Source: Metabacillus idriensis
Lineage (GTDB): Bacteria; Bacillota; Bacilli; Bacillales; Bacillaceae
Direction of reading: 5' to 3'
DNA length: 64,000 nucleotides
NCBI RefSeq assembly: GCF_009674765.1
Contig: NZ_WKKF01000004.1
Span: 186,001 to 250,000 of the forward strand
The notes beneath the pieces are model-generated. The model worked only from the letters and a program-made list of their open reading frames with translations. It was not told the DNA's origin and searched no databases. The position numbers and the translations under genes were made by a program. Each line of letters opens with the position of its first letter. Position 1 is the stretch's first letter. Below, one piece after another: positions 45,043 through 53,054 of this stretch.

Positions 45043-45187
45043 AACCAGGCGATTCCGCTTTTCTAAGCTGTCTAGCTCCACCGCCTAACTCCTCGGCCAG
45101 AACAAAATCCCCCAAAAAGTCAAAACCGGACTTTTCGGGTGATTTCTTATCTGTCTGTCGGAGCTAACCAGGCGGTTCCGCTTTTCT
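45043..45187. repeat. Dispersed hairpin repeat, copy F with an extra right end
   Basis: 45043-45067 (CAGGCGATTCCGCTTTTCTAA) is the right end of one element, fused to a full copy at 45068-45187. In the full copy the outer stem is GCCT-AA-CTCC with GGAG-CTAACC-AGGC and the central hairpin AAAAGTC/GACTTTT. GCCT/AGGC here, against GCCC/GGGC in copy D, is a compensatory change. Confidence 0.82.
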
Positions 45188-45217
45188 AACTATCATACAT
45201 AACAGGAGGTAATTATT

Positions 45218-46486
45218 TTGACACAAGGACAAAAGATTACAGTAACAGATGGAGTATTAAACGTACCTAACAATCCAATCATTCCATTTATCGAAGGGGA
45301 CGGAATTGGTCCAGATATCTGGGCAGCAGCTTCACGCGTTTTAGAAGCAGCAGTTGATAAAGCATATAATAGCGAAAAGAAAATTGAGTGGAAAGAAGTT
45401 TTAGCAGGAGAAAAAGCATTTAACAAAACTGGAGAATGGCTTCCTGAAGAAACACTTGAAGTGATCCGCGAATACTTCATCGCGATTAAAGGACCTTTGA
45501 CGACTCCAGTAGGCGGAGGAATTCGCTCATTGAATGTTGCTCTTCGTCAAGAGCTCGATTTGTTCACTTGCCTTCGTCCTGTACGCTATTTTAATGGAGT
45601 TCCTTCTCCAATTAAGCGTCCTGAAGATACAGACATGGTCATTTTCCGCGAAAATACGGAAGATATCTATGCTGGAATTGAGTATGCTAAAGGATCTGAG
45701 GAAGTAGAAAAATTGATTTCATTCCTTAAAAATGAGTTAGGCGTTAATAAAATCCGCTTCCCTGAAACTTCAGGCATCGGTATTAAGCCTGTTTCTGAAG
45801 AGGGAACTCAGCGTTTAGTGCGTGCTGCAATCAATTATGCAATTAAAGAAGGCCGCAAATCAGTTACTCTCGTTCACAAAGGAAACATCATGAAGTATAC
45901 TGAAGGTGCTTTCAAGAACTGGGGCTATGAACTGGCAGAAAAAGAATTTGGAGATCAAGTATTTACTTGGGCTGAATATGACCGCATCGTTGAAAAAGAC
46001 GGTAAGGATGCTGCAAACAAAGCACAGCAGGATGCAGAAGCTGCCGGCAAAATCATTGTAAAAGATTCGATCGCAGATATCTTCCTTCAGCAGATCTTAA
46101 CTCGTCCGCGTGAATTTGACGTAGTTGCAACAATGAACTTAAACGGAGACTACATTTCTGATGCCCTTGCTGCTCAAGTAGGCGGAATCGGTATTGCTCC
46201 TGGAGCAAATATCAACTATGAAACTGGACATGCTATCTTCGAAGCTACGCATGGCACAGCTCCTAAATATGCAGGACTTGATAAAGTAAATCCATCATCT
46301 GTAATTCTTTCCGGTGTGTTAATGCTTGAGCACTTAGGATGGAATGAAGCAGCTAAGTTAGTTGTTGATGCAATGGAACAATCAATCTCAGACAAAGTAG
46401 TTACGTATGACTTTGCCCGTTTAATGGACGGCGCTAAAGAAGTAAAATGCTCTGAGTTCGCTGATGCGTTAATCAGCAAAATGTAA
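45218..46486 (+). CDS. icd: Isocitrate dehydrogenase (NADP)
   Basis: Oxidatively decarboxylates isocitrate to 2-oxoglutarate. It has 422 residues. The substrate-binding, phosphorylatable serine is S104 in [32 protein letters not shown] is the dehydrogenase signature, and [25 protein letters not shown] carries metal ligands. [19 protein letters not shown] contributes NADP-specificity residues. The start is TTG 45218 after AGGAGG. Confidence 0.97.
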   Translation: MTQGQKITVTDGVLNVPNNPIIPFIEGDGIGPDIWAAASRVLEAAVDKAYNSEKKIEWKEVLAGEKAFNKTGEWLPEETLEVIREYFIAIKGPLTTPVGGGIRSLNVALRQELDLFTCLRPVRYFNGVPSPIKRPEDTDMVIFRENTEDIYAGIEYAKGSEEVEKLISFLKNELGVNKIRFPETSGIGIKPVSEEGTQRLVRAAINYAIKEGRKSVTLVHKGNIMKYTEGAFKNWGYELAEKEFGDQVFTWAEYDRIVEKDGKDAANKAQQDAEAAGKIIVKDSIADIFLQQILTRPREFDVVATMNLNGDYISDALAAQVGGIGIAPGANINYETGHAIFEATHGTAPKYAGLDKVNPSSVILSGVLMLEHLGWNEAAKLVVDAMEQSISDKVVTYDFARLMDGAKEVKCSEFADALISKM

Positions 46487-46496
46487 GGAAACCAGT

Positions 46497-46530
46497 AAGG
46501 CTATTTTTCTTCTTTGAAAAATAGCCTTAT
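46497..46530 (+). terminator. Stem-loop between icd and mdh
   Basis: AAGGCTATTTTT pairs perfectly with AAAAATAGCCTT around CTTCTTTG. There is no long T run after it, so it may slow or partly stop transcription, or mark an mRNA processing site. Confidence 0.6.
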
Positions 46531-46556
46531 CATACATAGTAAAGGGGATGTTTTGA

Positions 46557-47495
46557 ATGGGAATGAAACGCAAAAAGGTTTCAGTAATCGGTGCAGGCTT
46601 TACTGGTGCGACAACTGCATTTTTGTTAGCTCAAAAAGAACTCTCAGATGTCGTATTAGTAGATATTCCGCAGCTTGAGAATCCTACTAAAGGGAAAGCT
46701 TTAGATATGTTAGAAGCAAGCCCTGTTCAAGGATTTGATGCTAATATAATTGGAACAAGCGATTATGCAGATACAGCTGATTCTGATATTGTCATCATTA
46801 CAGCAGGCATCGCCCGCAAACCTGGTATGAGCCGGGATGACTTAGTTCAAACAAACCAAAAAATTATGAAAAACGTTACAAAGGAAATTGTGAAATACTC
46901 TCCAAATACAATCATCATTGTTTTAACAAATCCTGTCGATGCTATGACATACACTGTGTATAAAGAATCAGGATTCCCGAAAAGCCGTGTCATCGGACAA
47001 TCAGGCGTACTTGATACAGCCCGTTTCCGTACATTCGTAGCACAAGAGCTGAATCTTTCAGTGAAAGATGTAACAGGTTTTGTACTGGGCGGACACGGAG
47101 ACGATATGGTGCCGCTCGTGCGCTACTCATATGCAGGCGGTATTCCCCTTGAAACATTAATCCCGAAAGACCGTTTAGAAGCAATAGTTGAGAGAACACG
47201 CAAAGGCGGCGGAGAGATTGTTAACTTATTAGGCAATGGCAGCGCGTATTATGCTCCAGCAGCTTCATTAGTTGAAATGTCAGAAGCGATCCTTAAAGAT
47301 CAGCGCCGCGTAATCCCAGCGATTGTTTACCTCGAAGGCGAATATGGCTATAAAGGAATTTACTTAGGCGTTCCAACGATCCTTGGAGGAAACGGGCTTG
47401 AGCAAATTATTGAGCTTGAATTAACAACTGACGAAAAAGAAGCTTTAACAAAGTCTGCAGAATCTGTAAAAAGCGTCATGAAAGTTCTTACTTAA
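46557..47495 (+). CDS. mdh: Malate dehydrogenase
   Basis: NAD-dependent, reversible oxidation of malate to oxaloacetate. It has 312 residues of the LDH-like MDH type found in Bacillus. [16 protein letters not shown] is the NAD-binding motif, with VDIP as the following acidic residue. [11 protein letters not shown] holds the mobile-loop arginine, and the catalytic histidine is H180 in [20 protein letters not shown] precedes ATG 46557. It is the last of the citZ-icd-mdh group. Confidence 0.97.
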   Translation: MGMKRKKVSVIGAGFTGATTAFLLAQKELSDVVLVDIPQLENPTKGKALDMLEASPVQGFDANIIGTSDYADTADSDIVIITAGIARKPGMSRDDLVQTNQKIMKNVTKEIVKYSPNTIIIVLTNPVDAMTYTVYKESGFPKSRVIGQSGVLDTARFRTFVAQELNLSVKDVTGFVLGGHGDDMVPLVRYSYAGGIPLETLIPKDRLEAIVERTRKGGGEIVNLLGNGSAYYAPAASLVEMSEAILKDQRRVIPAIVYLEGEYGYKGIYLGVPTILGGNGLEQIIELELTTDEKEALTKSAESVKSVMKVLT

Positions 47496-47542
47496 TAACT
47501 CTGGAGTTGGAGAGAGATCTCCAGCTTCTTTGCGAAAGAAAT

Positions 47543-47556
47543 TGTAAACGTTTTCA
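47543..47556 (+). promoter_or_regulatory. Perfect cre site before the MaoC-like gene
   Basis: TGTAAACGTTTTCA matches the cre consensus TGWAANCGNTNWCA at all 14 positions. It lies 19 bp before the start codon of the next gene, just upstream of its RBS and after mdh, so CcpA bound here would block elongation rather than initiation from mdh-side promoters. Confidence 0.75.
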
Positions 47557-47575
47557 CTTTTGGAGGTGACCGAAA

Positions 47576-48052
47576 ATGCTGCTTGGCAAAAAAAGAAAAC
47601 TTGGGAGACAAATCGATGAAATCACTACAGGAGAAAAATTAACACTTACTGAGAAGATTGAAGATAAAGATCTGCTCCTGTATCTTGGTCTGACAAATGA
47701 TGCAAACCCGCTGTACATTCAGCATGACTATGCCTCATTAACACCTTATGAAAAACCGATTGTACCAAGTATCATGCTTACAGGAATTATTACTTCTGCT
47801 GTTTCTAAATATTTACCGGGACCAGGAAGTCACATTCTGCAGCAGAATCTTTCGTTTCCTCTGCCAGTTTATCATTACAGCATGATTCAATTTTTCTTTG
47901 AAGTCACAGATGTTAATAAAGCAGAGAATCAGATTACCTTGCGTGTAGAAGCACAGAATGAAAAAGAAGTGACTGTTATCGAAGGATCGATCATTGTTGT
48001 ACCGCCTGTTCAGCTTTCTTCAATGGACGGGCATGCTCTTGAAAATTTTTAA
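47576..48052 (+). CDS. MaoC-like hotdog-fold protein
   Basis: 158 residues resembling MaoC/(R)-specific enoyl-CoA hydratase domains. LYLGLTNDANPLYIQHDYA corresponds to the hydratase motif with Asp and nearby His (usual form D-x4-H). IVPSIMLTGIITSAVSKYLPGPG matches the G-(M/I)-(L/I) segment that follows. Here the residue five after the Asp is tyrosine in NPLYIQH, so the exact histidine position is not certain. Possible roles are reversible hydration of a 2-enoyl-CoA or binding of an acyl ligand. GGAGGTGA precedes ATG. It ends at a strong terminator and has a cre upstream. Confidence 0.75.
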   Translation: MLLGKKRKLGRQIDEITTGEKLTLTEKIEDKDLLLYLGLTNDANPLYIQHDYASLTPYEKPIVPSIMLTGIITSAVSKYLPGPGSHILQQNLSFPLPVYHYSMIQFFFEVTDVNKAENQITLRVEAQNEKEVTVIEGSIIVVPPVQLSSMDGHALENF

Positions 48053-48058
48053 ACCTGT

Positions 48059-48098
48059 CATACCAGTGTCCTACAGCGGATGCTGGTATTTTTTTTTT
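48059..48098 (+). terminator. Terminator after the MaoC-like gene
   Basis: ATACCAG pairs with CTGGTAT across about 16 nt that fold further, then a run of nine or more T. Confidence 0.8.
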
Positions 48099-48219
48099 AG
48101 GAGCGGTTCCTTTTGTTCTGCTAAGAATACGATAGGAATTTGTCTGCTTTTATTGGTCATTCTAAAGAATAGTAACCTGCCTGATTAGAGGAGGATTTGT
48201 ATGATCTGAAAGAAAACAT

Positions 48220-48247
48220 TTGTTCAATTGCATCTATCCTCTATAAT
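48220..48247 (+). promoter_or_regulatory. Promoter candidate for phoPR
   Basis: TTGTTC, 16-bp spacer, TATAAT. The phoP start is 64 bp downstream. Confidence 0.5.
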
Positions 48248-48311
48248 GGAGATATAAAAAGAGATAAGCGATTTGGATTGTTTGGGGTAAAACTATTTGG
48301 TGGAGGCTTAT

Positions 48312-49031
48312 ATGAGTAAGAAAATTCTGGTCGTAGATGACGAACAATCAATTTTAACCTTGCTTCAATACAATCTTATTCAAGCGGGTTTTGAAGTAAT
48401 TACAGCAATTGATGGAGAAGAAGGTCTTGAAAAGGGGCTGAATGAGTCACCAGATCTAATGGTGCTCGATCTCATGCTTCCAAAAATGGACGGCATAGAA
48501 GTATGCAAACAGCTTAGACAAAAGAAAATCATGGTGCCGATTCTCATGCTAACAGCTAAAGATGATGAATTTGATAAAGTTCTTGGCTTAGAACTTGGCG
48601 CAGATGATTATATGACAAAGCCTTTTAGTCCAAGAGAAGTTGTTGCGAGGGTAAAAGCAATTTTAAGAAGAACACAGACTTCATCTGATCCAGAAATTAA
48701 AGAGCTTGATACTTCTGAAAGAATGATGATTGGAGATCTGAAAATCCTTCCGGAACATTACGAAGCCTATTACGGGGATGAACGTCTTGAGCTGACTCCT
48801 AAAGAATTCGAACTTCTTGTTTATTTAGCCAGACATAAGGGCCGCGTGCTGACAAGGGACCAGCTGCTGAGCGCTGTCTGGAACTATGACTTTGCCGGAG
48901 ATACACGAATAGTCGATGTACATATCAGCCACTTGCGTGAAAAAATTGAGCGAAACACAAAAAAGCCGCTCTACATAAAAACGATAAGGGGACTGGGATA
49001 CAAGCTCGAGGAGCCTAGAATGGATGAATAG
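48312..49031 (+). CDS. phoP: Response regulator PhoP
   Basis: Transcription factor of the phosphate-starvation two-component system. It has 239 residues from ATG 48312 after GGTGGAGG. The receiver domain (1-120) has D9/D10 and phospho-acceptor D53 (MVLDLMLPKMDG), T80 region MLTAKDDE and K in MTKPFSPRE. The OmpR-type winged helix (about 140-235) has LELTPKEFELLVYLARHKG and DVHISHLREKIE. It overlaps phoR by 8 bp. Confidence 0.95.
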   Translation: MSKKILVVDDEQSILTLLQYNLIQAGFEVITAIDGEEGLEKGLNESPDLMVLDLMLPKMDGIEVCKQLRQKKIMVPILMLTAKDDEFDKVLGLELGADDYMTKPFSPREVVARVKAILRRTQTSSDPEIKELDTSERMMIGDLKILPEHYEAYYGDERLELTPKEFELLVYLARHKGRVLTRDQLLSAVWNYDFAGDTRIVDVHISHLREKIERNTKKPLYIKTIRGLGYKLEEPRMDE

Positions 49032-50784
49032 GTTTCGTTCACGCCTGATCTTTGCTCTTATCACGCTGATCATTGCGGTTTTAATTGGCCTTGGGCTGCT
49101 TCTTGGACAAATATTCGGCAGTTATTATATGAATTCCTTTCAAGAGCGGATAAAAGAAGAGGCAAAAATAACGGAACTTTTGATTCAGGAAAAGGGATTT
49201 ACTTCACCTAATTTCGATTCGTTTCTTAAAAACTACAGTGAAACAATCAAATCTCATATTACAATTTATGATCGAAACGGAAATGTATTAAAGGATGCCG
49301 GGCCTTTTCAGCAGGATCATGAGGCAATTGCGAAAGAAATTCTCATAAAACACCGCAATTCCAATAAAGGATTCAAACTCAATATCGAAGAAGAAAATCT
49401 ATATTTCTATGGTTTGCCTTACATTGAGAATGATGTGAAGCAGGGCTATATTATCCTTAGCTCAACAGAAAACTCCTTAAAGAAAATCAATCAGCAAATA
49501 TGGGGGCTTCTTATTGCGAGCCTTGGTTTGGCTCTTCTCGTTATTCTCCTGCTTGCTGTAAGGATTACTTCCCGTTATACAAAACCGATTGAATCCGCCA
49601 CAAATGTGGCTATGGAGCTTGCAAAAGGCAACTATAAAGCGAGAACGTATGAAGATCATCTTGATGAAACCGGCATGCTCAGTCAATCCATCAATGTTCT
49701 GGCAAGAAATCTTCAGGATATGAACCGTGCTCAGGAAATGCAGCAGGATCGTCTTCAGACACTAATAGAAAACATGGGCAGCGGCTTGATTTTGATTGAT
49801 GGCAGAGGATATATTAATCTAGTCAATCGCGCCTACAAAGAATTATTCAATATTGAATCCACCGACTTTTTATATAAGCTTTATTATGAAGCATTTCAGC
49901 ATAAAGAAATTGTTGATCTGGTCGAGCACATCTTTATGACCGAAATCAAGGCGAGAAAACAGCTGCATCTTCCTCTTAAAATAGAGCGCAGGCATTTTGA
50001 AGTATACGGTGCGCCGATTATTGGCACCAATGATGAATGGAAGGGCATCGTTCTTGTTTTTCATGATATTACGGAACTGAAAAAGCTTGAGCAAATGAGA
50101 AAAGACTTCGTTGCAAATGTATCTCATGAGCTGAAAACGCCAATTACATCCATTAAAGGCTTTACAGAAACGCTGCTTGACGGTGCACTCGAGGACAGGC
50201 AGACCCTGGAGTATTTCTTATCCATTATTCTTAAAGAAAGTGACAGACTGCAAACCTTGATTCAGGACTTGCTTGACTTATCAAAAATAGAACAGCAGGG
50301 CTTTAAGCTCAATCTTCAAAACTGCAATGCAAAGGAAATCCTTGAAGAAGTCATTATCATTCTTAGAAGCAAAGCAGATGAGAAAGAAATAGAGTTATCA
50401 CTTCATGTAAATTCCGATGAACTGTATGTGTTTGGGGATGTTTATCGTCTAAAGCAAATCTTTATTAATCTTATTAGCAATGCCTTGAACTATACGCCTA
50501 AAGGCGGTAAAGTCCAGGTGTTTCTAAAAGACGGTGAAAGTCACGCAGCATTTATTGTCAGTGATACAGGAATTGGAATTGAAAAAGAAGAAATTCCAAG
50601 GATTTTTGAACGTTTTTACAGAGTAGATAAAGCGAGAAGCCGAAATTCGGGCGGAACGGGGCTAGGACTTGCTATTGTTAAGCATTTGGTTGAAGCGCAT
50701 AAGGGGCAGATTTTTGTAAACAGCACAGTAGGTGAAGGAACCACTTTCACAGTAAAGCTGAAGAAAAATCATCATTTGGAGTAG
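49024..50784 (+). CDS. phoR: Sensor histidine kinase PhoR
   Basis: Membrane sensor that phosphorylates PhoP on phosphate starvation. It has 586 residues: transmembrane helix about 8-30, an extracytoplasmic PAS-like domain (about 31-160), a second helix about 161-183, HAMP (about 185-240), a cytoplasmic PAS domain (about 245-345), HisKA with the phospho-histidine H368 in ANVSHELKTPITSIKGF, and HATPase_c with NLISNALNYTPKGG (N box), SDTGIGIEKEEI (G1) and GGTGLGLAIVKHLVE (G2). Its start lies inside the phoP end, so the two are co-translated. Wall teichoic acid intermediates are the known signal in B. subtilis. Confidence 0.95.
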   Translation: MNRFRSRLIFALITLIIAVLIGLGLLLGQIFGSYYMNSFQERIKEEAKITELLIQEKGFTSPNFDSFLKNYSETIKSHITIYDRNGNVLKDAGPFQQDHEAIAKEILIKHRNSNKGFKLNIEEENLYFYGLPYIENDVKQGYIILSSTENSLKKINQQIWGLLIASLGLALLVILLLAVRITSRYTKPIESATNVAMELAKGNYKARTYEDHLDETGMLSQSINVLARNLQDMNRAQEMQQDRLQTLIENMGSGLILIDGRGYINLVNRAYKELFNIESTDFLYKLYYEAFQHKEIVDLVEHIFMTEIKARKQLHLPLKIERRHFEVYGAPIIGTNDEWKGIVLVFHDITELKKLEQMRKDFVANVSHELKTPITSIKGFTETLLDGALEDRQTLEYFLSIILKESDRLQTLIQDLLDLSKIEQQGFKLNLQNCNAKEILEEVIIILRSKADEKEIELSLHVNSDELYVFGDVYRLKQIFINLISNALNYTPKGGKVQVFLKDGESHAAFIVSDTGIGIEKEEIPRIFERFYRVDKARSRNSGGTGLGLAIVKHLVEAHKGQIFVNSTVGEGTTFTVKLKKNHHLE

Positions 50785-50878
50785 GTTTACATTATATTTA
50801 CATCACATTTAATTTTGCTTAATAAAGTGCTGATAATATAATAAGTGAAAACCCCTTCATCCAAGGAGCCAATCTTTT

Positions 50879-50914
50879 GGACGAGAACATTCCCTGTTCT
50901 CGTCCCTTTTTTTG
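50879..50914 (+). terminator. Terminator after phoPR
   Basis: GGACGAGAACA and TGTTCTCGTCC form a perfect 11-bp stem around TTCCC, then CTTTTTTT. This is the strongest terminator in the window. Confidence 0.92.
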
Positions 50915-51001
50915 TTCTAATGTTTAAAATACTTCCAAAAAAATGAAACCTTTTCACCGGAGCTGCGTAAATATTTGTGAAGGGAAAAAGGGGGCATAGA
51001 A

Positions 51002-51982
51002 ATGATCAGCATCAAGCGCATTTATACAATAATCGGAGCTGTCTTATTAGTTATTGTTCTAGCTATTCTAGCATTTACAACCTGGTATACGGTGGATGAA
51101 TCAGATCAGGCTGTAATTATCACATTTGGCGAAGTGGAAGAAGGCATCAGTGAACCCGGGCTTCACTTTAAAATGCCATGGCCAATTCAATCTGTAGAAA
51201 AACTGTCAAAAGAAACATTCAGTCTTCAGTTTGGCTATACAGAAAAGGATGGAGATGTAAAATCATTTCCAAAAGACACAAAAATGATCACTGGTGATGA
51301 AAATATTGTTTTAGCTGATATGGTTGTGCAATGGAAAATAACCAATCCTGAAAAATATTTATTTAACTCGGAGGATCCTCAGGAAATATTATATGATGCA
51401 ACATCTGCATCTTTAAGAAGTATTATCGGAAGTTCAATTATTGATGATGCACTTACATCCGGAAAGGTAGAAATTGAGGAAGATGTACAGGAACTGTTAA
51501 TCTCCCTTGTTGAAAAATACGATATCGGCATCTCTATACTTGCAGTAAAGCTTCAGGATGTTGATCTGCCGAATGATGAGGTCCGCAAAGCCTTTACAGA
51601 TGTAACAAGTGCACGTGAAACAATGAACACTAAAATAAATGAAGCAAAAAAATATTCAAATCAGCGGACTCAAGAGGCAGAGGGAGAAAAAAATGCATTA
51701 ATGTCAAAAGCTGAAGGGGATAAAACGGCAAGAATTGAGAAAGCACGCGGTGAGGTTGCTACATTCAATGCTGTTCTGGGAGAATATCAAAATGCTAAAG
51801 GGATTACGGAGAAACGTTTGATTCTTGAAACCATCGATCAAGTGCTGCCGGGAGCAACTATTTATTTCATGAAAGATGACGGCAGCACAATGAAGTATTT
51901 CCCAATTGGCGAAATGCAAAAGAAAGCAGAGGCAAAGCCAAAAGCAGCAGATGAAGAAGGAAGTGATAAAAATGGCCAATGA
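51002..51982 (+). CDS. hflK: HflK-type SPFH protein (FtsH modulator)
   Basis: 326 residues: one N-terminal transmembrane helix (about 7-27), then an SPFH/band-7 domain (TWYTVDESDQAVIITFGEVEE; EPGLHFKMPWPIQSVEKL) and a helical, charged C-terminal part (TQEAEGEKNALMSKAEGDK) ending in an acidic/basic tail. HflK and HflC form a membrane complex that modulates the FtsH protease. The pair overlaps by 11 bp here. ATG 51002 follows AAAGGGGG. I recall no hflKC at this place in B. subtilis 168, so it is likely a lineage-specific insertion between phoPR and polA. Confidence 0.88.
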   Translation: MISIKRIYTIIGAVLLVIVLAILAFTTWYTVDESDQAVIITFGEVEEGISEPGLHFKMPWPIQSVEKLSKETFSLQFGYTEKDGDVKSFPKDTKMITGDENIVLADMVVQWKITNPEKYLFNSEDPQEILYDATSASLRSIIGSSIIDDALTSGKVEIEEDVQELLISLVEKYDIGISILAVKLQDVDLPNDEVRKAFTDVTSARETMNTKINEAKKYSNQRTQEAEGEKNALMSKAEGDKTARIEKARGEVATFNAVLGEYQNAKGITEKRLILETIDQVLPGATIYFMKDDGSTMKYFPIGEMQKKAEAKPKAADEEGSDKNGQ

Positions 51983-52907
51983 TAATCTAGTCAAAATGAA
52001 AGATCAGCGCAAAGATTTCAGCGGATACCGAAAATATATCCGCACTGGGATCTGGCTTATTTTAACGCTCATCCTTGCCATGGTCCTGCTTACAAATCTG
52101 TTTGTCGTGAAAGAAAATGAGTACAAAGTAATCCGCCAGTTTGGGGAAGTTGTTAAAATTATTGAAAAACCTGGTCTGCATATTAAAATACCATTTGTCC
52201 AAACGGTATCTTCCATTCCAAAATACCAAATGACTTTTGATGTAGAAGAGGCAGAAATAAACACAAAAGATAAAAAGCGGATCTTGATAGACAACTATGC
52301 TGTGTGGAAGGTAGATGACCCGAAAAAATTGATTGCCAATGCAAGAACGCTTGTAAACGCTGAAACAAAGATGGCAGAATTTACGTTCTCAACCGTTCGT
52401 TCTGAGCTTGGTAAATTAAACTATGATGAGATCATCAACGATGAAAAATCATCCAGGGGAAGCATTAACGATAAAGTAACGGAGATTGTGAATTCTCTTC
52501 TTGAAAAAGACGGATACGGCATCAGTGTAACGGACGTGCGGATTAAACGGACAGATTTGCCGGAAGATAATGAGGAATCGGTTTACACCAGAATGATTTC
52601 AGAGCGACAGTCAACGGCACAGGAGTATTTATCCATGGGAGATGCACGAAAAAATACGATCATTGCAGAGACAGACAGGGCTGTAAAAGAAATGCTTGCT
52701 AAAGCAGCTGCAGACGCAGACGTCATCCGAAGCCAGGGTGAAAAGGAAGCAGGTAAAGTTTACAATAGCTCTTATTCAAAAGACCCAGCATTCTATGAGC
52801 TGTATCGAACACTCGAATCCTATAAGAAAACAATCGGCAATGAAACAGTCATCATCATGCCGTTTGACTCCGAATATGCCAAAACATTGATGGGTGAGAC
52901 GGAATAA
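51972..52907 (+). CDS. hflC: HflC-type SPFH protein (FtsH modulator)
   Basis: 311 residues from ATG 51972 (MANDNLVKM), after AAGGAAGTGA; the frame extends upstream inside hflK without its own RBS. There is one N-terminal helix (about 27-47), then the band-7 domain with VVKENEYKVIRQFGEVVKI and KPGLHIKIPFVQTVSSI. A helical region carries ISERQSTAQEYLSMGDARKN and RSQGEKEAGKVYN, then FYELYRTLESYKKTIG, the conserved HflC segment. It is the partner of HflK. Confidence 0.88.
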   Translation: MANDNLVKMKDQRKDFSGYRKYIRTGIWLILTLILAMVLLTNLFVVKENEYKVIRQFGEVVKIIEKPGLHIKIPFVQTVSSIPKYQMTFDVEEAEINTKDKKRILIDNYAVWKVDDPKKLIANARTLVNAETKMAEFTFSTVRSELGKLNYDEIINDEKSSRGSINDKVTEIVNSLLEKDGYGISVTDVRIKRTDLPEDNEESVYTRMISERQSTAQEYLSMGDARKNTIIAETDRAVKEMLAKAAADADVIRSQGEKEAGKVYNSSYSKDPAFYELYRTLESYKKTIGNETVIIMPFDSEYAKTLMGETE

Positions 52908-52934
52908 ACCTAATCAGCTAAACAGAAATAATAA

Positions 52935-52999
52935 GCCCTTGATTTTCTTTCTTTCTGCCTCTCATGGTAGAATAGAGAAAGATAAATCATGGGTTTTTT
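52935..52999 (+). terminator. Long imperfect hairpin between hflC and polA
   Basis: CCC-T-TGATTT pairs with AAATCA-T-GGG, with TTTCT and AGAAA pairing inside, then TTTTTT. It probably ends hflKC transcription. Confidence 0.6.
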
Positions 53000-53054
53000 C
53001 TTATGAAAAACGTATGAATAAGGTGTATTTCTTACATACAGGAGGTTCGGTTGA

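Noticed and set aside
47994-48188. A 64-residue frame overlapping the end of the MaoC-like gene
   Set aside because: No RBS; it crosses a terminator, and its sequence looks like out-of-frame coding plus non-coding DNA.
48190-48209. AGAGGAGG followed by ATG ATC TGA, a possible minigene or leader peptide before phoP
   Set aside because: Only two codons and upstream of the apparent phoP promoter, so it is more likely a chance or decayed start.
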